The notes: generated from the letters alone by a model not told the origin. 64,000 bases of DNA from Regnicoccus_A sp014224355 (GCF_050920705.1 NZ_CP154799.1:124001-188000); one strand, 5' to 3'. Shown: positions 51,715-60,751, numbered from the stretch's first letter. A program made the numbers and translations.

Positions 51715-52990
51715 GCGGACCCGGCAAGGCTCCGAGGGCGCTGAGCAGCTGATGGGCCACGGCGAACTTGCCGGCGGGCTGGATCCGCTGCTCGTGCTCC
51801 CCCGGGCCCAGCAACCAGCCTTCGTTGGTGGCCACCCCGAAACCGGCCCGGGGCCTGTCGATCGGATTGGCGAACAGCAGGTCACAGCCCTTGCGCTGGA
51901 GCTTGGCGCGGGCCTGGGGGAGCACATCACCTGAGTGGGCCGCGAACCCCAGGATGCGTTGACCCTTGGGGCGGCGAGCCACCAGCTGAGCGAGCAGATC
52001 CGGCACCTGCTGCCAGCCGCCGCTGAGGGTGGCGAGCAGATCCTGCTTGCCGAGCTTCTGGGTCTCGGGTGTGGCCCGGCCGTGATCGGCCACGGCAGCG
52101 GCCATGGCCACCGCATCGGCCCACGGTTGCAGGCGCTCGAGCGCCTGACCCATCTGTGCCCCGCTCTCGACGGGGTGCGTGCGCAGACCTTCCAGCAGCA
52201 GCGGATCGAGGTTGAGGGGGCCGTGCACCAGCTCGACCTCAGCGCCGCGCAGCCGGGCGGCCTGGGCCAGCAGCACCCCCATCAGGCCACTGCTGGCGTT
52301 GGTGAGGCAGCGGGCGGGATCGAGCCATTCGCGGGTGGGCCCGGCGCTGACCAGGAGCCGTTGCCCCTGCCAGTCGCGCCGAGAGCCATGCAGCCGCAGG
52401 GTTTCCAGCCCCAGCAGCAGCTGCTGCGGCTCGGCCATCCGGCCGGCGCCCTGCCGGTCGCAGGCCAGCAGGCCGGCGGCCGGGCCCAGGGGCAGCACCC
52501 GCTCGAAGCCCTGCAGCTCCTGCCAGTTGCGCCGCACCCCCGGTGAACTCCACATCGCCGTGTTCATGGCGGCGGCCGCCAGCACCGGGGCCTCCGTGGC
52601 CAGCAGGGTGCTGGCAAGCAGGGTGTCACCGGAGCCGTGAACCCAGCGGGCCAGGCTGGTGGCACTCAGGGGAGCCAGCAGCACCAGCTCAGCCCATTCA
52701 GCCAGCTCCACATGCAGGGGACGGGGCGCCCGGTGGCTCCACTGATCCTCCTCGAGGTGGCAGGGGGCCCGGCTGAGGCTGGCGAGGGCCACCGGGCTCA
52801 CCAGCCGGGCGGCACTGGGGCTGAGCACGCAGCGGACCTGGGCACCGCGCTGGGCCAGGGCACTCACCAGGGCCGGCAACTTGACGGCGGCGATGCTGCC
52901 GCTGATGGCCACCAGGATCCGGCAGCCGACGAGGGGATCGTGATCAGCCCCGCCCAAGGAGGGAGGTGGGCCTGGGGGCTCACTCCTCAT
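51650..52990 (-). CDS. coaBC: Phosphopantothenoylcysteine decarboxylase / phosphopantothenate-cysteine ligase
   Basis: This bifunctional coenzyme A enzyme has an N-terminal flavin-dependent CoaC domain (RILVAISGSIAAVKLPALV, LVLLAPLSATSLARWVHG, APVLAAAAMNTAMWSSP with the family N-T-A-M-W motif). A C-terminal CoaB domain follows (QRLLVSAGPTREWLDPARCL, AAAVADHGRATPETQKLGK, GFAAHSGDVLPQARAKLQRK). Both halves are intact over 446 residues. Its start overlaps the DUF2555 gene by 11 bases, so they form one operon. Confidence 0.93.
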   Translation of the reverse strand: MRSEPPGPPPSLGGADHDPLVGCRILVAISGSIAAVKLPALVSALAQRGAQVRCVLSPSAARLVSPVALASLSRAPCHLEEDQWSHRAPRPLHVELAEWAELVLLAPLSATSLARWVHGSGDTLLASTLLATEAPVLAAAAMNTAMWSSPGVRRNWQELQGFERVLPLGPAAGLLACDRQGAGRMAEPQQLLLGLETLRLHGSRRDWQGQRLLVSAGPTREWLDPARCLTNASSGLMGVLLAQAARLRGAEVELVHGPLNLDPLLLEGLRTHPVESGAQMGQALERLQPWADAVAMAAAVADHGRATPETQKLGKQDLLATLSGGWQQVPDLLAQLVARRPKGQRILGFAAHSGDVLPQARAKLQRKGCDLLFANPIDRPRAGFGVATNEGWLLGPGEHEQRIQPAGKFAVAHQLLSALGALPGPLRPPEEALALGLAGRCAAADP

Positions 52991-53192
52991 CGAAGGGTTC
53001 CTGATCCACCAGATGCACGTACGGGCGCGCCAGTTCCGGGCGATGGATCGCCAGGGCCCGGATCAGGTGCCAGTCCTGAAGAGCGGCGAAGGGGGTGGGG
53101 TAGTCGTCTTCATCCAGGCGCTGGGCCAGCTCGGCGATGGCCGCCTCATCGAAGGCGGCCAGCCGCTCAGGAGTGATCGGAGTTGCGGACAC
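52980..53192 (-). CDS. DUF2555-family cyanobacterial protein
   Basis: The protein of about 70 residues contains AFDEAAIAELAQRLDEDDYP, then FAALQDWHLIRALAIHRPEL and ends YVHLVDQEPFDEE. This is the highly conserved DUF2555 sequence found only in cyanobacteria. Function is unknown. A GTG at 53192 is chosen; another GTG at 53213 would add seven residues. It overlaps the start of coaBC. Confidence 0.82.
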   Translation of the reverse strand: MSATPITPERLAAFDEAAIAELAQRLDEDDYPTPFAALQDWHLIRALAIHRPELARPYVHLVDQEPFDEE

Positions 53193-53318
53193 GGGACCAG
53201 GGGCACGAAGCACCCTTCAATTCCAGCGCATCGACCCCGCCCGTGGGCCGTGACGGGGTTGATAAGGCGGGTCAACAGCGAATCAGCGGTGATAAATTCC
53301 CTCCAGGGATATCCCTGA

Positions 53319-53391
53319 GGGGAATTAGCTCAGCTGGTAGAGCGCTGCGATCGCACCGCAGAGGTCAGGGGTTCGAGTCCCCTATTCTCCA
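53319..53391 (+). tRNA. tRNA-Ala (CGC)
   Basis: The 73-base gene folds as a tRNA. The acceptor stem GGGGAAT pairs with ATTCTCC (one G-T pair), the D arm is GCTC...GAGC, the anticodon stem is CTGCG/CGCAG with loop ATCGCAC (anticodon CGC, reading GCG), and the T arm contains GGTTCGAGTCC. The CCA end is not encoded. Confidence 0.95.
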
Positions 53392-53855
53392 TCCCCTTCA
53401 ACCTGACCAGCGCGCCGGGCAGGACAACTGCAGCTCCAACGATCAGACAGGGATCAGATCAGATCACATCAGTGGCCACGATGGGGTTGGTCAGGAAATT
53501 GTTCGGAGCTTAAGTATTGCCCAACACATCCATCTTCGGCTGCTGATCAAAACGGAGGCTCAAGCGCTTAGCAGGGCTGGAGCAGCCAGGGGTCTCTCCC
53601 CCATTGCCACACCATCATCGTCTCACCACACCCAGCAACACTGTTGCCGAAGCGCTCATCAGTTGTTGCACCACCGAGAGGCCGAGGATGAAGAGCACAG
53701 CCAGAAGTAGGACCTAAGTGCCAGCCTTTCCATTGCAGCGACCTCGGCAACAGGCTCAAAACAGCTGGATTGGCTTCCGGTTCACATTTTTTCTTCACAA
53801 TGGCGTCGCCGCCGCGGGCCGTAGCCTGCCTCCCTGCCTGCCCTGGAAGCCAAGG
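53392..53855. other. Intergenic region after tRNA-Ala
   Basis: I see no gene I can support in these 464 bases. Open frames on both strands lack domains or good starts. The last 60 bases (GGTTCACATTTTTTCTTCAC and on) probably hold the promoter of the PCP_red gene. Confidence 0.45.
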
Positions 53856-54017
53856 ATGGAGTGGACCCCCGAGGCGGAGGCCAGTCTCAAGGAAGTTCCG
53901 TTCTTCGTGCGTCCCGCCGTGCGGCGGCGGATCGAGACGCTGGCCGCCGAAGCCTCACGCTCCAGCATTGACCTCGCCTTCTACGCCGCCGCCAAGGCCC
54001 GCTTCGGGCAGACGTGA
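53856..54017 (+). CDS. Small PCP_red-domain protein
   Basis: This 53-residue protein starts at the ATG at 53856 and reads MEWTPEAEASLKEVPFFVRP and then VRRRIETLAAEA, ending FYAAAKARFGQ. The sequence is the PCP_red domain (PF08369), otherwise found at the C-terminus of the ChlB subunit of dark protochlorophyllide reductase. Stand-alone copies are common in cyanobacteria; the role is not established. The stop is followed by about 130 bases of spacer before the next small gene. Confidence 0.78.
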   Translation: MEWTPEAEASLKEVPFFVRPAVRRRIETLAAEASRSSIDLAFYAAAKARFGQT

Positions 54018-54150
54018 GGGTGCCTTAGCTCTTCGCGGCAGAAGGCGTCTGGAGCGGCTTGGAGCAAGCCGTGCCCACCGCTGAGGCCAGGATCAAGCCC
54101 GCCTGACCGGCCGTAAGGTAAAAGAGAGGGCAACACAGGATGCCCCATCC

Positions 54151-54351
54151 ATGTCGCAGTCCAAGCGCGAGCAGGTGGTGAGTCACCTGCGCTACATCCG
54201 CCAGGAACTCCGGGAGATGCATCAGGGGGTCATGGAAGATGGCCTGCTGCCTGAAGCCGGTGAGGTGCGCGGCGTGATGGCCCAGATGGAGGCCCTGCTG
54301 GAGCTGCTGGAGGGCAAGGGCTCGCGCAAGAACAAGGACAGCGAGAGCTGA
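54151..54351 (+). CDS. Small hypothetical helical protein
   Basis: The 66-residue protein (MSQSKREQVVSHLRYIRQEL..., then QMEALLELLEGKGSRKN) is charged and helical with no transmembrane segment. It has a clear start and fits the spacing of the surrounding plus-strand genes. I do not recognise a family; it resembles small conserved hypotheticals of Synechococcus. Confidence 0.6.
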   Translation: MSQSKREQVVSHLRYIRQELREMHQGVMEDGLLPEAGEVRGVMAQMEALLELLEGKGSRKNKDSES

Positions 54352-54406
54352 GCCCTGAGCCAGCACTGGCGGGGAGGCCTGAAAGGGTGTAGACCTGCGG
54401 CGGCAG

Positions 54407-54814
54407 GTGGCCGAGCCGGGTGATGGGGATCTCCAGCCAACGCACCTGCCCGTTCTTCCCGCGTCGAGCCCCTCGGTGATCCGCCCGCAGCAGACCCGGT
54501 TGCATCGCCAGGTGGCTCTGCTGGGCGAGCAACTGCGCAGCTGGGCTGACAACCCCTGGCGGCGGCTTTCGCTGGTGTTGATCACCGGCTTCGGCAGCTT
54601 CTTCTTCGGCGGTGCGGTGGGCATGCTCACCGGTGCCCTGGCTTACCTCGACCCCCTGGCCGCCCTGGTCTGCGTGGTGCCGATCGAGATCTCGATCCGC
54701 TGCCGCCGCTGGCTGATGCAGCGCCCCCAGGATCGCCTCACCCTGCAGCTGGTGGATGCCGGACGCATCGGCCTGCTCTACGGACTGCTGCAGGAGGGCT
54801 TCAAGCTTCTCTGA
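54407..54814 (+). CDS. Ycf20-like (DUF565) membrane protein
   Basis: The 135-residue protein has QQTRLHRQVALLGEQLRSWA, then NPWRRLSLVLITGFGSFFFGG and LTGALAYLDPLAALVCVVPIEI, with two membrane segments. This is the pattern of Ycf20/DUF565 proteins of cyanobacteria and plastids. Plant and algal relatives are linked to photoprotective quenching, but the cyanobacterial role is unclear. Starts are GTG (54407), or a GTG at 54476 close to the conserved region. The 3' end overlaps convergent pyrB by 14 bases. Confidence 0.75.
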   Translation: MAEPGDGDLQPTHLPVLPASSPSVIRPQQTRLHRQVALLGEQLRSWADNPWRRLSLVLITGFGSFFFGGAVGMLTGALAYLDPLAALVCVVPIEISIRCRRWLMQRPQDRLTLQLVDAGRIGLLYGLLQEGFKLL

Positions 54815-55844
54815 GCTCGTCGCCGCGAGCGGCCAGCAGATAGAGCAGGGCCATGCGCATCGGGATGCCATTGCGCACCTGCTCCGCCACCAGGCAGCGG
54901 TCCGGGTCATCCAGAAGATCACCGCTCATCTCCACACCCCGGTTCACCGGACCCGGATGCAGCACCGGCACCGTGGGGCCACAGAGCTCCAGGCGGGCCT
55001 GGCTGAGGCCGTAGCTGCGGTGGTAGCTCTCCAGGCTGGTGAGCAGGTGCTGGTGCATCCGCTCCCGCTGCAGGCGCAGGGTCATCACGGCATCGGCCCC
55101 CACCAGAGCGCGCTCCAGCTGGCGCTCGATCCGGATCGAGCCACGGTTCGCCACCGGGTCGCTGGCCTGGCCCGGAGGGGGAGCCGCCACGAACGCGGCG
55201 AAGGCCTCCGGCAGCAGCGTGACGGGGGCGCAGAGCACCACGTGGGCGCCGCAGGCGGTAAGGGCCCAGAGGTTGGAGCGCGCCACCCGCGAATGGAGCA
55301 CATCGCCCACGATCAGGATCGTGCGGTCCTTCAGCGCCGCCGGCGTCGGCTGCTCCGGCGCGAAGTGACGGGCGAGGGTAAACAGATCGAGCAGCCCCTG
55401 GCTGGGATGGCTGTGGAGCCCATCGCCTCCGTTCAGCACCGCCACGGGGCGCCCCCCGCCCCGGCACTCACGGTCGAGGTCACGGGCCAGTGCCGCGGGA
55501 ACCCCGGCGCAGCGGTGGCGCACCACCAGCACATCAGCGCCCATGGCCACGTAGGTGAGGGCGGTGTCGAGCAGGCTCTCCCCCTTGCTCAGGGAGCTCG
55601 ACGAGGGGGAGAAGCTCTGCACATCCGCCGAAAGGCGACGTGCCGCCAGCTCGAAGCTGCTGCGGGTGCGGGTGCTGGACTCGAAGAACAGGCTGGTCAC
55701 CTGCCGGCCCTGCAGGGCCGGCAGCTTGCGGGACCCGCTCACGGGCATCACCCGGAAGCGCTGGGCCAGCTCCAGCACAGTGGCGAAGTCCTCCAGGCTG
55801 AAGGTCGCCAGATCGATCAGGTGCCGGTGGGGCCAGCCGCTCAC
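54801..55844 (-). CDS. pyrB: Aspartate carbamoyltransferase catalytic subunit
   Basis: PyrB condenses carbamoyl phosphate and aspartate in pyrimidine synthesis. The 347-residue protein has FFESSTRTRSSFELAARRL (carbamoyl phosphate site), SSLSKGESLLDTALTY, LNGGDGLHSHPSQGLLDL and VPVLHPGPVNRGVEM. A GTG at 55844 (SGWPHRHLIDLATFS follows) is the start; its GTGA overlaps the stop of the DNA glycosylase gene. The further upstream frame is non-homologous. An extra segment around residues 230-250 (APPPGQASDPVANRG) is a probable lineage-specific loop. Confidence 0.95.
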   Translation of the reverse strand: MSGWPHRHLIDLATFSLEDFATVLELAQRFRVMPVSGSRKLPALQGRQVTSLFFESSTRTRSSFELAARRLSADVQSFSPSSSSLSKGESLLDTALTYVAMGADVLVVRHRCAGVPAALARDLDRECRGGGRPVAVLNGGDGLHSHPSQGLLDLFTLARHFAPEQPTPAALKDRTILIVGDVLHSRVARSNLWALTACGAHVVLCAPVTLLPEAFAAFVAAPPPGQASDPVANRGSIRIERQLERALVGADAVMTLRLQRERMHQHLLTSLESYHRSYGLSQARLELCGPTVPVLHPGPVNRGVEMSGDLLDDPDRCLVAEQVRNGIPMRMALLYLLAARGDELREA

Positions 55845-56680
55845 GCCTCGGCTCCAACCCTGGGGGCCACCGGCAGCAGCTCGGCTGTCCCGAGGGCCTC
55901 GGCGCGCGATGGGGTGCGATCCCCGCGGGCCCGGCGGCTGACACTGCGGCTGGCCTTCAGATACCAGCGCCAGGGCAGGTCCGCCCCAGGCGTGATGCCG
56001 ATGCGGGTGGCCGTGACCAGGGGATCGCGGCCCTGCTGGTCCTGCTGCTGCCACCAGGCCACCAGCGCCGGGGGGCGCGGGGCCAGCCAGAGTCCGCCCG
56101 CGGGATCCACCGGTTGTCCATCGTGGCGGCGATCCAGACCGAAGCGGCGCGCCAGCAGGCCCGGGCCGGCGGCGATGCGCTCGGGCTCATCGGGCATGGC
56201 CACGGCCCTCAGCAGCACACCATTGGCCCAGTCCTCGCGGTCGGTGACCACATTCACGCAGTGATGGATGCCATGACTGACGTAAACGTAGAAGCGCCCG
56301 GGCGGGCCGAACAGCGTTTCGTTGGAGGGGGAGCGGCGCCGGTGGCCATGGCAGGCGGGCTCGCTCTGGCTGTAGGCCTCGGTTTCCACCACCAGGCCCC
56401 GGAGGAAGCGACCATCCTCACGGCGCTGCCACAGCACGCAGCCCACCAGGTCGGGGCCCACCCGATCGGCCGGGCGCGCGAAAAAGGCCGGCGTCAGGAC
56501 ATCGACATCCCCGGGATCTACGGCGTCAGGAGCCGCCTGACCCGCCAGAGTGGATGGTGACGACTCCTCCCTGGAGTGGTCATTGGCTCTCTTTCGCGCC
56601 CGTTTCGTGTCCAACGCACTCTCCAGCTTCAATCTCGGCACCGTGCTGCTGGCCACCAGTGGTCTGTTCTGCCTGGCCAC
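55841..56680 (-). CDS. 3-methyladenine DNA glycosylase (AAG/MPG family)
   Basis: The enzyme removes alkylated purines from DNA. The family core includes LTPAFFARPADRVGPDLVGC, GLVVETEAYSQSEPACH (catalytic Glu in VETEAY), GPPGRFYVYVSHGIHHCVNV and NGVLLRAVAMPDEPERI. From 56680 the frame has about 60 extra N-terminal residues that are basic and Ser-rich; the conserved domain begins at about residue 60 (VDVLTPAFF), so the true start may be internal. The stop overlaps the pyrB start by 4 bases. A small plus-strand gene overlaps its 5' part. Confidence 0.88.
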   Translation of the reverse strand: MARQNRPLVASSTVPRLKLESALDTKRARKRANDHSREESSPSTLAGQAAPDAVDPGDVDVLTPAFFARPADRVGPDLVGCVLWQRREDGRFLRGLVVETEAYSQSEPACHGHRRRSPSNETLFGPPGRFYVYVSHGIHHCVNVVTDREDWANGVLLRAVAMPDEPERIAAGPGLLARRFGLDRRHDGQPVDPAGGLWLAPRPPALVAWWQQQDQQGRDPLVTATRIGITPGADLPWRWYLKASRSVSRRARGDRTPSRAEALGTAELLPVAPRVGAEA

Positions 56681-56750
56681 GCTCTACTTCGGCACCAGGG
56701 GCGGCTACTACGACAGCGACGACTACGACGGCAACGGCACCGCCCACTGA
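56607..56750 (+). CDS. Small single-pass membrane protein
   Basis: From a GTG at 56607 the frame gives about 47 residues: a hydrophobic helix NLGTVLLATSGLFCLATLYF followed by GTRGGYYDSDDYDG, an acidic Tyr/Asp-rich tail. A longer version would start at 56550, inside the DNA glycosylase gene. It looks like a small thylakoid or plasma membrane protein, but I do not recognise the family. Confidence 0.5.
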   Translation: MSNALSSFNLGTVLLATSGLFCLATLYFGTRGGYYDSDDYDGNGTAH

Positions 56751-56777
56751 GCCTCCGCCCCGCCAGCGCCGCAGGAC

Positions 56778-57077
56778 TCAGCCCTGGCTGCGCAACTGCT
56801 CCGATTCGGGGCAGTCGTCGGCAGTTTCCAGGTCGTCGGCCTGGGCACTGCGGCTGAAGTAGGCCAGGCGGGTGCTCACCGCCCCGATCGAATCAAGGCG
56901 GACGCTCTCCTCCCAGCTGTGCAGCTCGTCATCGTCTTCGGCGTCGTAGCGCAGGGTGACCAGGTCACCGGCGATTTCGACCACCAGAGCCTGCTCGATC
57001 CAGCGCTGCTGATCCCGCAGAAACACCCAGACCGGTCGCTTCTCACTGCAGAACTGATCCAGCTTGCGGTGCAGCAT
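56778..57077 (-). CDS. Conserved cyanobacterial protein (DUF6679-like)
   Basis: The 99-residue protein begins MLHRKLDQFCSEKRPVWVFL, then RDQQRWIEQALVVEIAGDLV, LRYDAEDDDELHSWEESVRL and DSIGAVSTRLAYF. The conserved beta-rich core resembles DUF6679, a cyanobacterial family of unknown function that may be SH3-like. The acidic C-terminus is less conserved. It is divergent from the creatininase-family gene, with 35 bases between the starts. Confidence 0.68.
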   Translation of the reverse strand: MLHRKLDQFCSEKRPVWVFLRDQQRWIEQALVVEIAGDLVTLRYDAEDDDELHSWEESVRLDSIGAVSTRLAYFSRSAQADDLETADDCPESEQLRSQG

Positions 57078-57112
57078 GCTCAGCGCCGGCTCCAGCGGGC
57101 CGTGTCCGGGTC

Positions 57113-58006
57113 ATGGCCCGGGTCCCTTCAATCCTAGGGATACTTCAGCAATCCGTTCGCTTCGGCCCCGTCGCCGACCTGCCTCTGGTGACGAGCTCCC
57201 CGCCCCCCACCTCCGAAGCGTCCGTCAGCCCGCTGCCGGGCCCAGCCGACAGCGTGGAAGCGATCCGCCTGCAGCTGCGCAGCTGGCCCGAGGTGGAGGC
57301 CTATCTCAAGGGCTGCAAGGGGGTGATCGTGCCCCTGGGTTCCACCGAGCAGCACGGCCCCACCGGCGCCATCGGCACCGACGCCCTCACGGCCGAGGCG
57401 GTGGCCCTGGAGGTGGGTCGCCGCACCGGTGTGCTGGTCACGCCCGCTCAGGCCTTCGGTATGGCCGAGCACCACCTGGGCTTCGCCGGCACGATCAGCC
57501 TGCAACCCTCCACGCTGCTGGCCGTGATCCACGACGTGGTGCTCTCCCTGGCCCGCCATGGTTTCGAGCGGATCTTCGTGATCAACGGCCACGGCGGCAA
57601 CATCGCCACCACCCGGGCCGCCTTTGCCGAGGCCTACGCCAGCGCCGCCAGCCGAGGTCTGGCGGGAGCTCCGCGGCTGCGTTGCCAACTGGCCAACTGG
57701 TTCATGGCCGGGCCGGTGCTGCGCGAGGCCCGCGAGCGCTACGGCAAGCGGGAAGGGCACCACGCCACCCCGAGCGAGATCGCCCTGACCCTGCACCTGG
57801 AGCCGAGCCTGGTGGCCAAGCAACGGCCCCTGCCGGAGCCGGCGCCTGCCGGGCCAATCCATGGGCCCGAGGATTTCCGCCGGCGCCACCCCGACGGGCG
57901 CATGGGCTCCGACCCCTACCTCGCCAGCGCCGCAGACGGCAGCCGCTTCCTCGAACTGGCCGCCGAGGCGCTCAGCCTGGATCTGGAGGCATTTCTGAGT
58001 GAGTGA
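57113..58006 (+). CDS. Creatininase-family amidohydrolase
   Basis: The 297-residue protein carries the creatininase metal-binding blocks: VIVPLGSTEQHGPTGAIGTDAL (Glu, His, Asp), AFGMAEHHLGFAGTISL, FVINGHGGNIATTRAAFAEA and GHHATPSEIALTL. Relatives hydrolyse creatinine, formamides or mycofactocin precursors; the cyanobacterial substrate is not known. About 40 N-terminal residues are Pro/Ser-rich and weakly conserved, so an internal start near VTSSPPPTSEAS is possible. gatC follows after about 60 bases. Confidence 0.85.
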   Translation: MARVPSILGILQQSVRFGPVADLPLVTSSPPPTSEASVSPLPGPADSVEAIRLQLRSWPEVEAYLKGCKGVIVPLGSTEQHGPTGAIGTDALTAEAVALEVGRRTGVLVTPAQAFGMAEHHLGFAGTISLQPSTLLAVIHDVVLSLARHGFERIFVINGHGGNIATTRAAFAEAYASAASRGLAGAPRLRCQLANWFMAGPVLREARERYGKREGHHATPSEIALTLHLEPSLVAKQRPLPEPAPAGPIHGPEDFRRRHPDGRMGSDPYLASAADGSRFLELAAEALSLDLEAFLSE

Positions 58007-58066
58007 GCCACTCAGCTCCCGCGGGTGCTCCAGCTAGGTTCAACCCAGCAGAACACCGTCGCCACG

Positions 58067-58360
58067 ATGGAAACGATCAACGCCGACGACGTGCGCAAGG
58101 TGGCCCAGCTGGCCCGGCTGGAGTTGCCTGAAGACAAGATCGCCATGTACACCGGCCAGCTGGAGCGCATCCTCGAGTACGTGGCGCACCTGGAGCAGGT
58201 GGACACCGCGGGGGTTCCGCCCACGACCCGGGCCGTGGAGGTGGTCAATGTCACCCGCGAAGACGCGGTGGATCCCACACCCGTGCGTGAGGATCTGCTG
58301 GAACTGGCACCCCAGCGCGAAGGCGACTTCTTCCGGGTTCCCCAGATCCTGGCGAGCTGA
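58067..58360 (+). CDS. gatC: Asp/Glu-tRNA amidotransferase subunit GatC
   Basis: GatC stabilises the GatAB complex that converts Glu-tRNA(Gln) to Gln-tRNA(Gln). The 97-residue protein reads METINADDVRKVAQLARLEL, then ILEYVAHLEQVDTAGVPPTT and VREDLLELAPQREGDFFRVP, which is diagnostic. The ATG at 58067 matches the family start. The gene is convergent with crtR, with 12 bases between the stops. Confidence 0.94.
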   Translation: METINADDVRKVAQLARLELPEDKIAMYTGQLERILEYVAHLEQVDTAGVPPTTRAVEVVNVTREDAVDPTPVREDLLELAPQREGDFFRVPQILAS

Positions 58361-58372
58361 CTCGCTCCGCCT

Positions 58373-59413
58373 TCAGCCGGCGGAAGAGCGCGGCACCGGC
58401 GACACGGCGGTGCGGTGCAACAGGGAGAGCAGATGGCGGCGGGAGCGGGCCGTGGGCATCAGCGCGGCGATCGGGCGGAGGCGGCTGCGACGGCGCTTGT
58501 GGCTGCGGATGCCCAGGAAGATGTCGTAGAGGAAGTTGATGCCGTCGTGGGGAGTTTCGAACAGTCCCAGCCGCTGGGGGGATCCCTTGGCATCCAGCAG
58601 TGGCTTGGTGGCCCGGTAGGCCGGCTGATACTCGAACCAGGGAATGGACGGCCAGAGGTGATGGATCAGATGGTAGTTCTGACCCATGATCAACCAATTC
58701 ATCAGCCGGCTGGGGTAGACCCTGGCGTTATGCCAGCGGTTGCGCGATTTGAAAGGGCGGTGGGGGAGGTAATCGAAGAACAGCCCCAGGGTGACGCCAA
58801 CCATCAGCGCCGGAGCGAACCAGCAGTTGAAGATGAATGGCAGAAAGTTGAATTTGAAGGCGGCCAGCACAATAGAAATGAAGATGGCGCGGGCGAGGCC
58901 CCATTCCAGTAACTCCCACTTGCGCCAGAGTCGGTGGCGAAAGAAAAAGACTTCGTGATAAAAGAAGCGCGGTGCAATCAACCAGAGCGGCCCGAAGGTG
59001 GAGACGATGTGGTCGGGATCGCGCTTCGGATCATTGACATGGGCATGATGCTGCAGATGCACCCGGGTGAACACCGGGAAGCTGAAGCCCAGCAGCAGCG
59101 CGGCCCCATGGCCCATCACCGCATTCCAGAAGCGGCTGGGGTGGGCGGCGTTATGGCAGGCGTCGTGAATCACCGTGCCTTCCAGATGCAGGGCCAGGAA
59201 TCCCAGAGTCAGCAGCAACGGCAGCGGCCACTGGGGCACGAACCAGCCCCAGATGGTGAGGGCCGCCAACCCGTACCCCCCGAGGAACAGAGCAACGGTG
59301 GGGTTCCAGGCCGATGGGGGATCGAGGAATTCCTTCGGCACCGACCGCATGGAGGCGCCTGAGGGCAAAGGATCGATGGCAGGTTCCGGCGACAGGGCCA
59401 ACACTTGGGTCAT
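58373..59413 (-). CDS. crtR: Beta-carotene hydroxylase CrtR
   Basis: CrtR hydroxylates beta-carotene toward zeaxanthin, the main photoprotective carotenoid of these organisms. The 346-residue membrane protein has the fatty-acid-desaturase-like iron ligands HDACHNAAH, HLQHHAHVNDP and NYHLIHHLWP, with hydrophobic helices between them. The C-terminal 30 residues, basic and Ser-rich, are probably variable. It is convergent with gatC. Confidence 0.93.
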   Translation of the reverse strand: MTQVLALSPEPAIDPLPSGASMRSVPKEFLDPPSAWNPTVALFLGGYGLAALTIWGWFVPQWPLPLLLTLGFLALHLEGTVIHDACHNAAHPSRFWNAVMGHGAALLLGFSFPVFTRVHLQHHAHVNDPKRDPDHIVSTFGPLWLIAPRFFYHEVFFFRHRLWRKWELLEWGLARAIFISIVLAAFKFNFLPFIFNCWFAPALMVGVTLGLFFDYLPHRPFKSRNRWHNARVYPSRLMNWLIMGQNYHLIHHLWPSIPWFEYQPAYRATKPLLDAKGSPQRLGLFETPHDGINFLYDIFLGIRSHKRRRSRLRPIAALMPTARSRRHLLSLLHRTAVSPVPRSSAG

Positions 59414-59473
59414 CGCCGCAGACCACGCCTCGACAAACGGGTTCCCACCTTACGGGCACCCGCCTGGCCGCTG

Positions 59474-60751
59474 CTAGGCCAGGGCCCGCCGTTCATGGGC
59501 TGGGGCCGGCAGCCCCAGGCTGCTCAGCCAGGACAAGCCCACCAGCAGGGCCGAACACCAGAGGCAGGCCTGCAGGCCGCCCACCAGGAACAGGCCTCCG
59601 GAGAGCAACGTGCCCACCAGCCGGCCGGCCGCGTTCGCCATGTAATAGAAGCCGACATTGAGGCTCACCGATTCGGCATCGGTGTAGGCCAGAACCATGT
59701 AGCTGTGAATCGAGGAATTCATCGCGAACACGGCCCCGAAGGCCGCCAGGCCCACCACCACGGCGATGCCGGGATGGCCCACCTCTCGCCACAGGCTGAT
59801 GGCGATCAGGGCGGGGATGGCCGTCAGCACGGCGCTCCAGAACTGCACGGCAGACACCCCCGGGGGTGCACTCTTCCCCCAGCTGCGCCGCAGGGCCGGG
59901 GCCGAGGCCTGGACGATCCCGTAGCCGATCACCCACAGGCCCATGAAACCGCCCACCTCCCAGTACTTCCAGCCCAGGGCCGCCTGCAGGAACACCGGCA
60001 GAGCCACCACGAACCAGACATCCCGGGCACCGAACAGGAAGAAGCGAGCCAGAGACAGCACATTGATGCCCCTGGATTTCGAGAACAGCGCTCCGAAAGC
60101 AGGCTTCTCTTTCATCTTGCCGATCTCGCCAGGGAGCACCAGGGTCATCAGGAAGGAGAGAAACAGCCCGGCGGCCATGGCCCCAACGGCGGCACGGAAG
60201 CCGATCGTGGTAAGCAGCAATCCCCCCAGGAAGAAGCCCACCCCCTTGAGGGCATTCTTCGAGCCGGTGAGGATCGCCACCCACTGGAACAGCTGGTTCT
60301 CGCCCCGGCTGTGGTCGTCGGGGGTTTCCGGCACCACCGTCTTGATGGCGCTCTTGGCACTCATCTTGTTGAGGTCCTTGGCGATGCCGCTGATCGCCTG
60401 GGCCACCATCACATAGGCCACACTCCACCAGCGCGGCCAGCTGTCGGCCACCGGAATCAGCATCAGCAGGGCAGCCACCTGCATCAGCGTTCCCGCCCAG
60501 AGGGTGAGCCGCAGCCCGAAGCGGGCCCCGAGCCAGCCGCCGTAAAGGTTGGTGACGATGCCGAAGACTTCGTAGAACAGGAACAGGACGGCGATCTCCA
60601 GGGTGGAGTAGCCGAGCTGGTGGAAGTGGAACACCACCAGCATGCGCAGCGCTCCATCGGTGAGGGTGAAGGCCCAGTAGTTGGCCGTGACGACCGCGTA
60701 CTGCTGCAGCGGGCTCAGCCGCCTGGGAAGGCGCCACAGGGAGGCGTTCAT
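59474..60751 (-). CDS. arsJ: Organoarsenical efflux MFS transporter ArsJ
   Basis: The 425-residue protein has about 12 membrane segments. Its N-terminal YAVVTANYWAFTLTDGALRM and GIAKDLNKMSAKSAIKTVVP are typical ArsJ sequence. ArsJ exports 1-arseno-3-phosphoglycerate made by a dedicated glyceraldehyde-3-phosphate dehydrogenase, giving arsenate resistance. The start overlaps the stop of that gap gene by 4 bases, confirming the pairing. It ends 60 bases from the crtR start region. Confidence 0.92.
   Translation of the reverse strand: MNASLWRLPRRLSPLQQYAVVTANYWAFTLTDGALRMLVVFHFHQLGYSTLEIAVLFLFYEVFGIVTNLYGGWLGARFGLRLTLWAGTLMQVAALLMLIPVADSWPRWWSVAYVMVAQAISGIAKDLNKMSAKSAIKTVVPETPDDHSRGENQLFQWVAILTGSKNALKGVGFFLGGLLLTTIGFRAAVGAMAAGLFLSFLMTLVLPGEIGKMKEKPAFGALFSKSRGINVLSLARFFLFGARDVWFVVALPVFLQAALGWKYWEVGGFMGLWVIGYGIVQASAPALRRSWGKSAPPGVSAVQFWSAVLTAIPALIAISLWREVGHPGIAVVVGLAAFGAVFAMNSSIHSYMVLAYTDAESVSLNVGFYYMANAAGRLVGTLLSGGLFLVGGLQACLWCSALLVGLSWLSSLGLPAPAHERRALA

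Noticed and set aside
53392..53855. A protein gene after tRNA-Ala, or an integration site with a tRNA-end repeat
   Set aside because: No open frame has a domain, and I found no direct repeat of the tRNA 3' end in the region.
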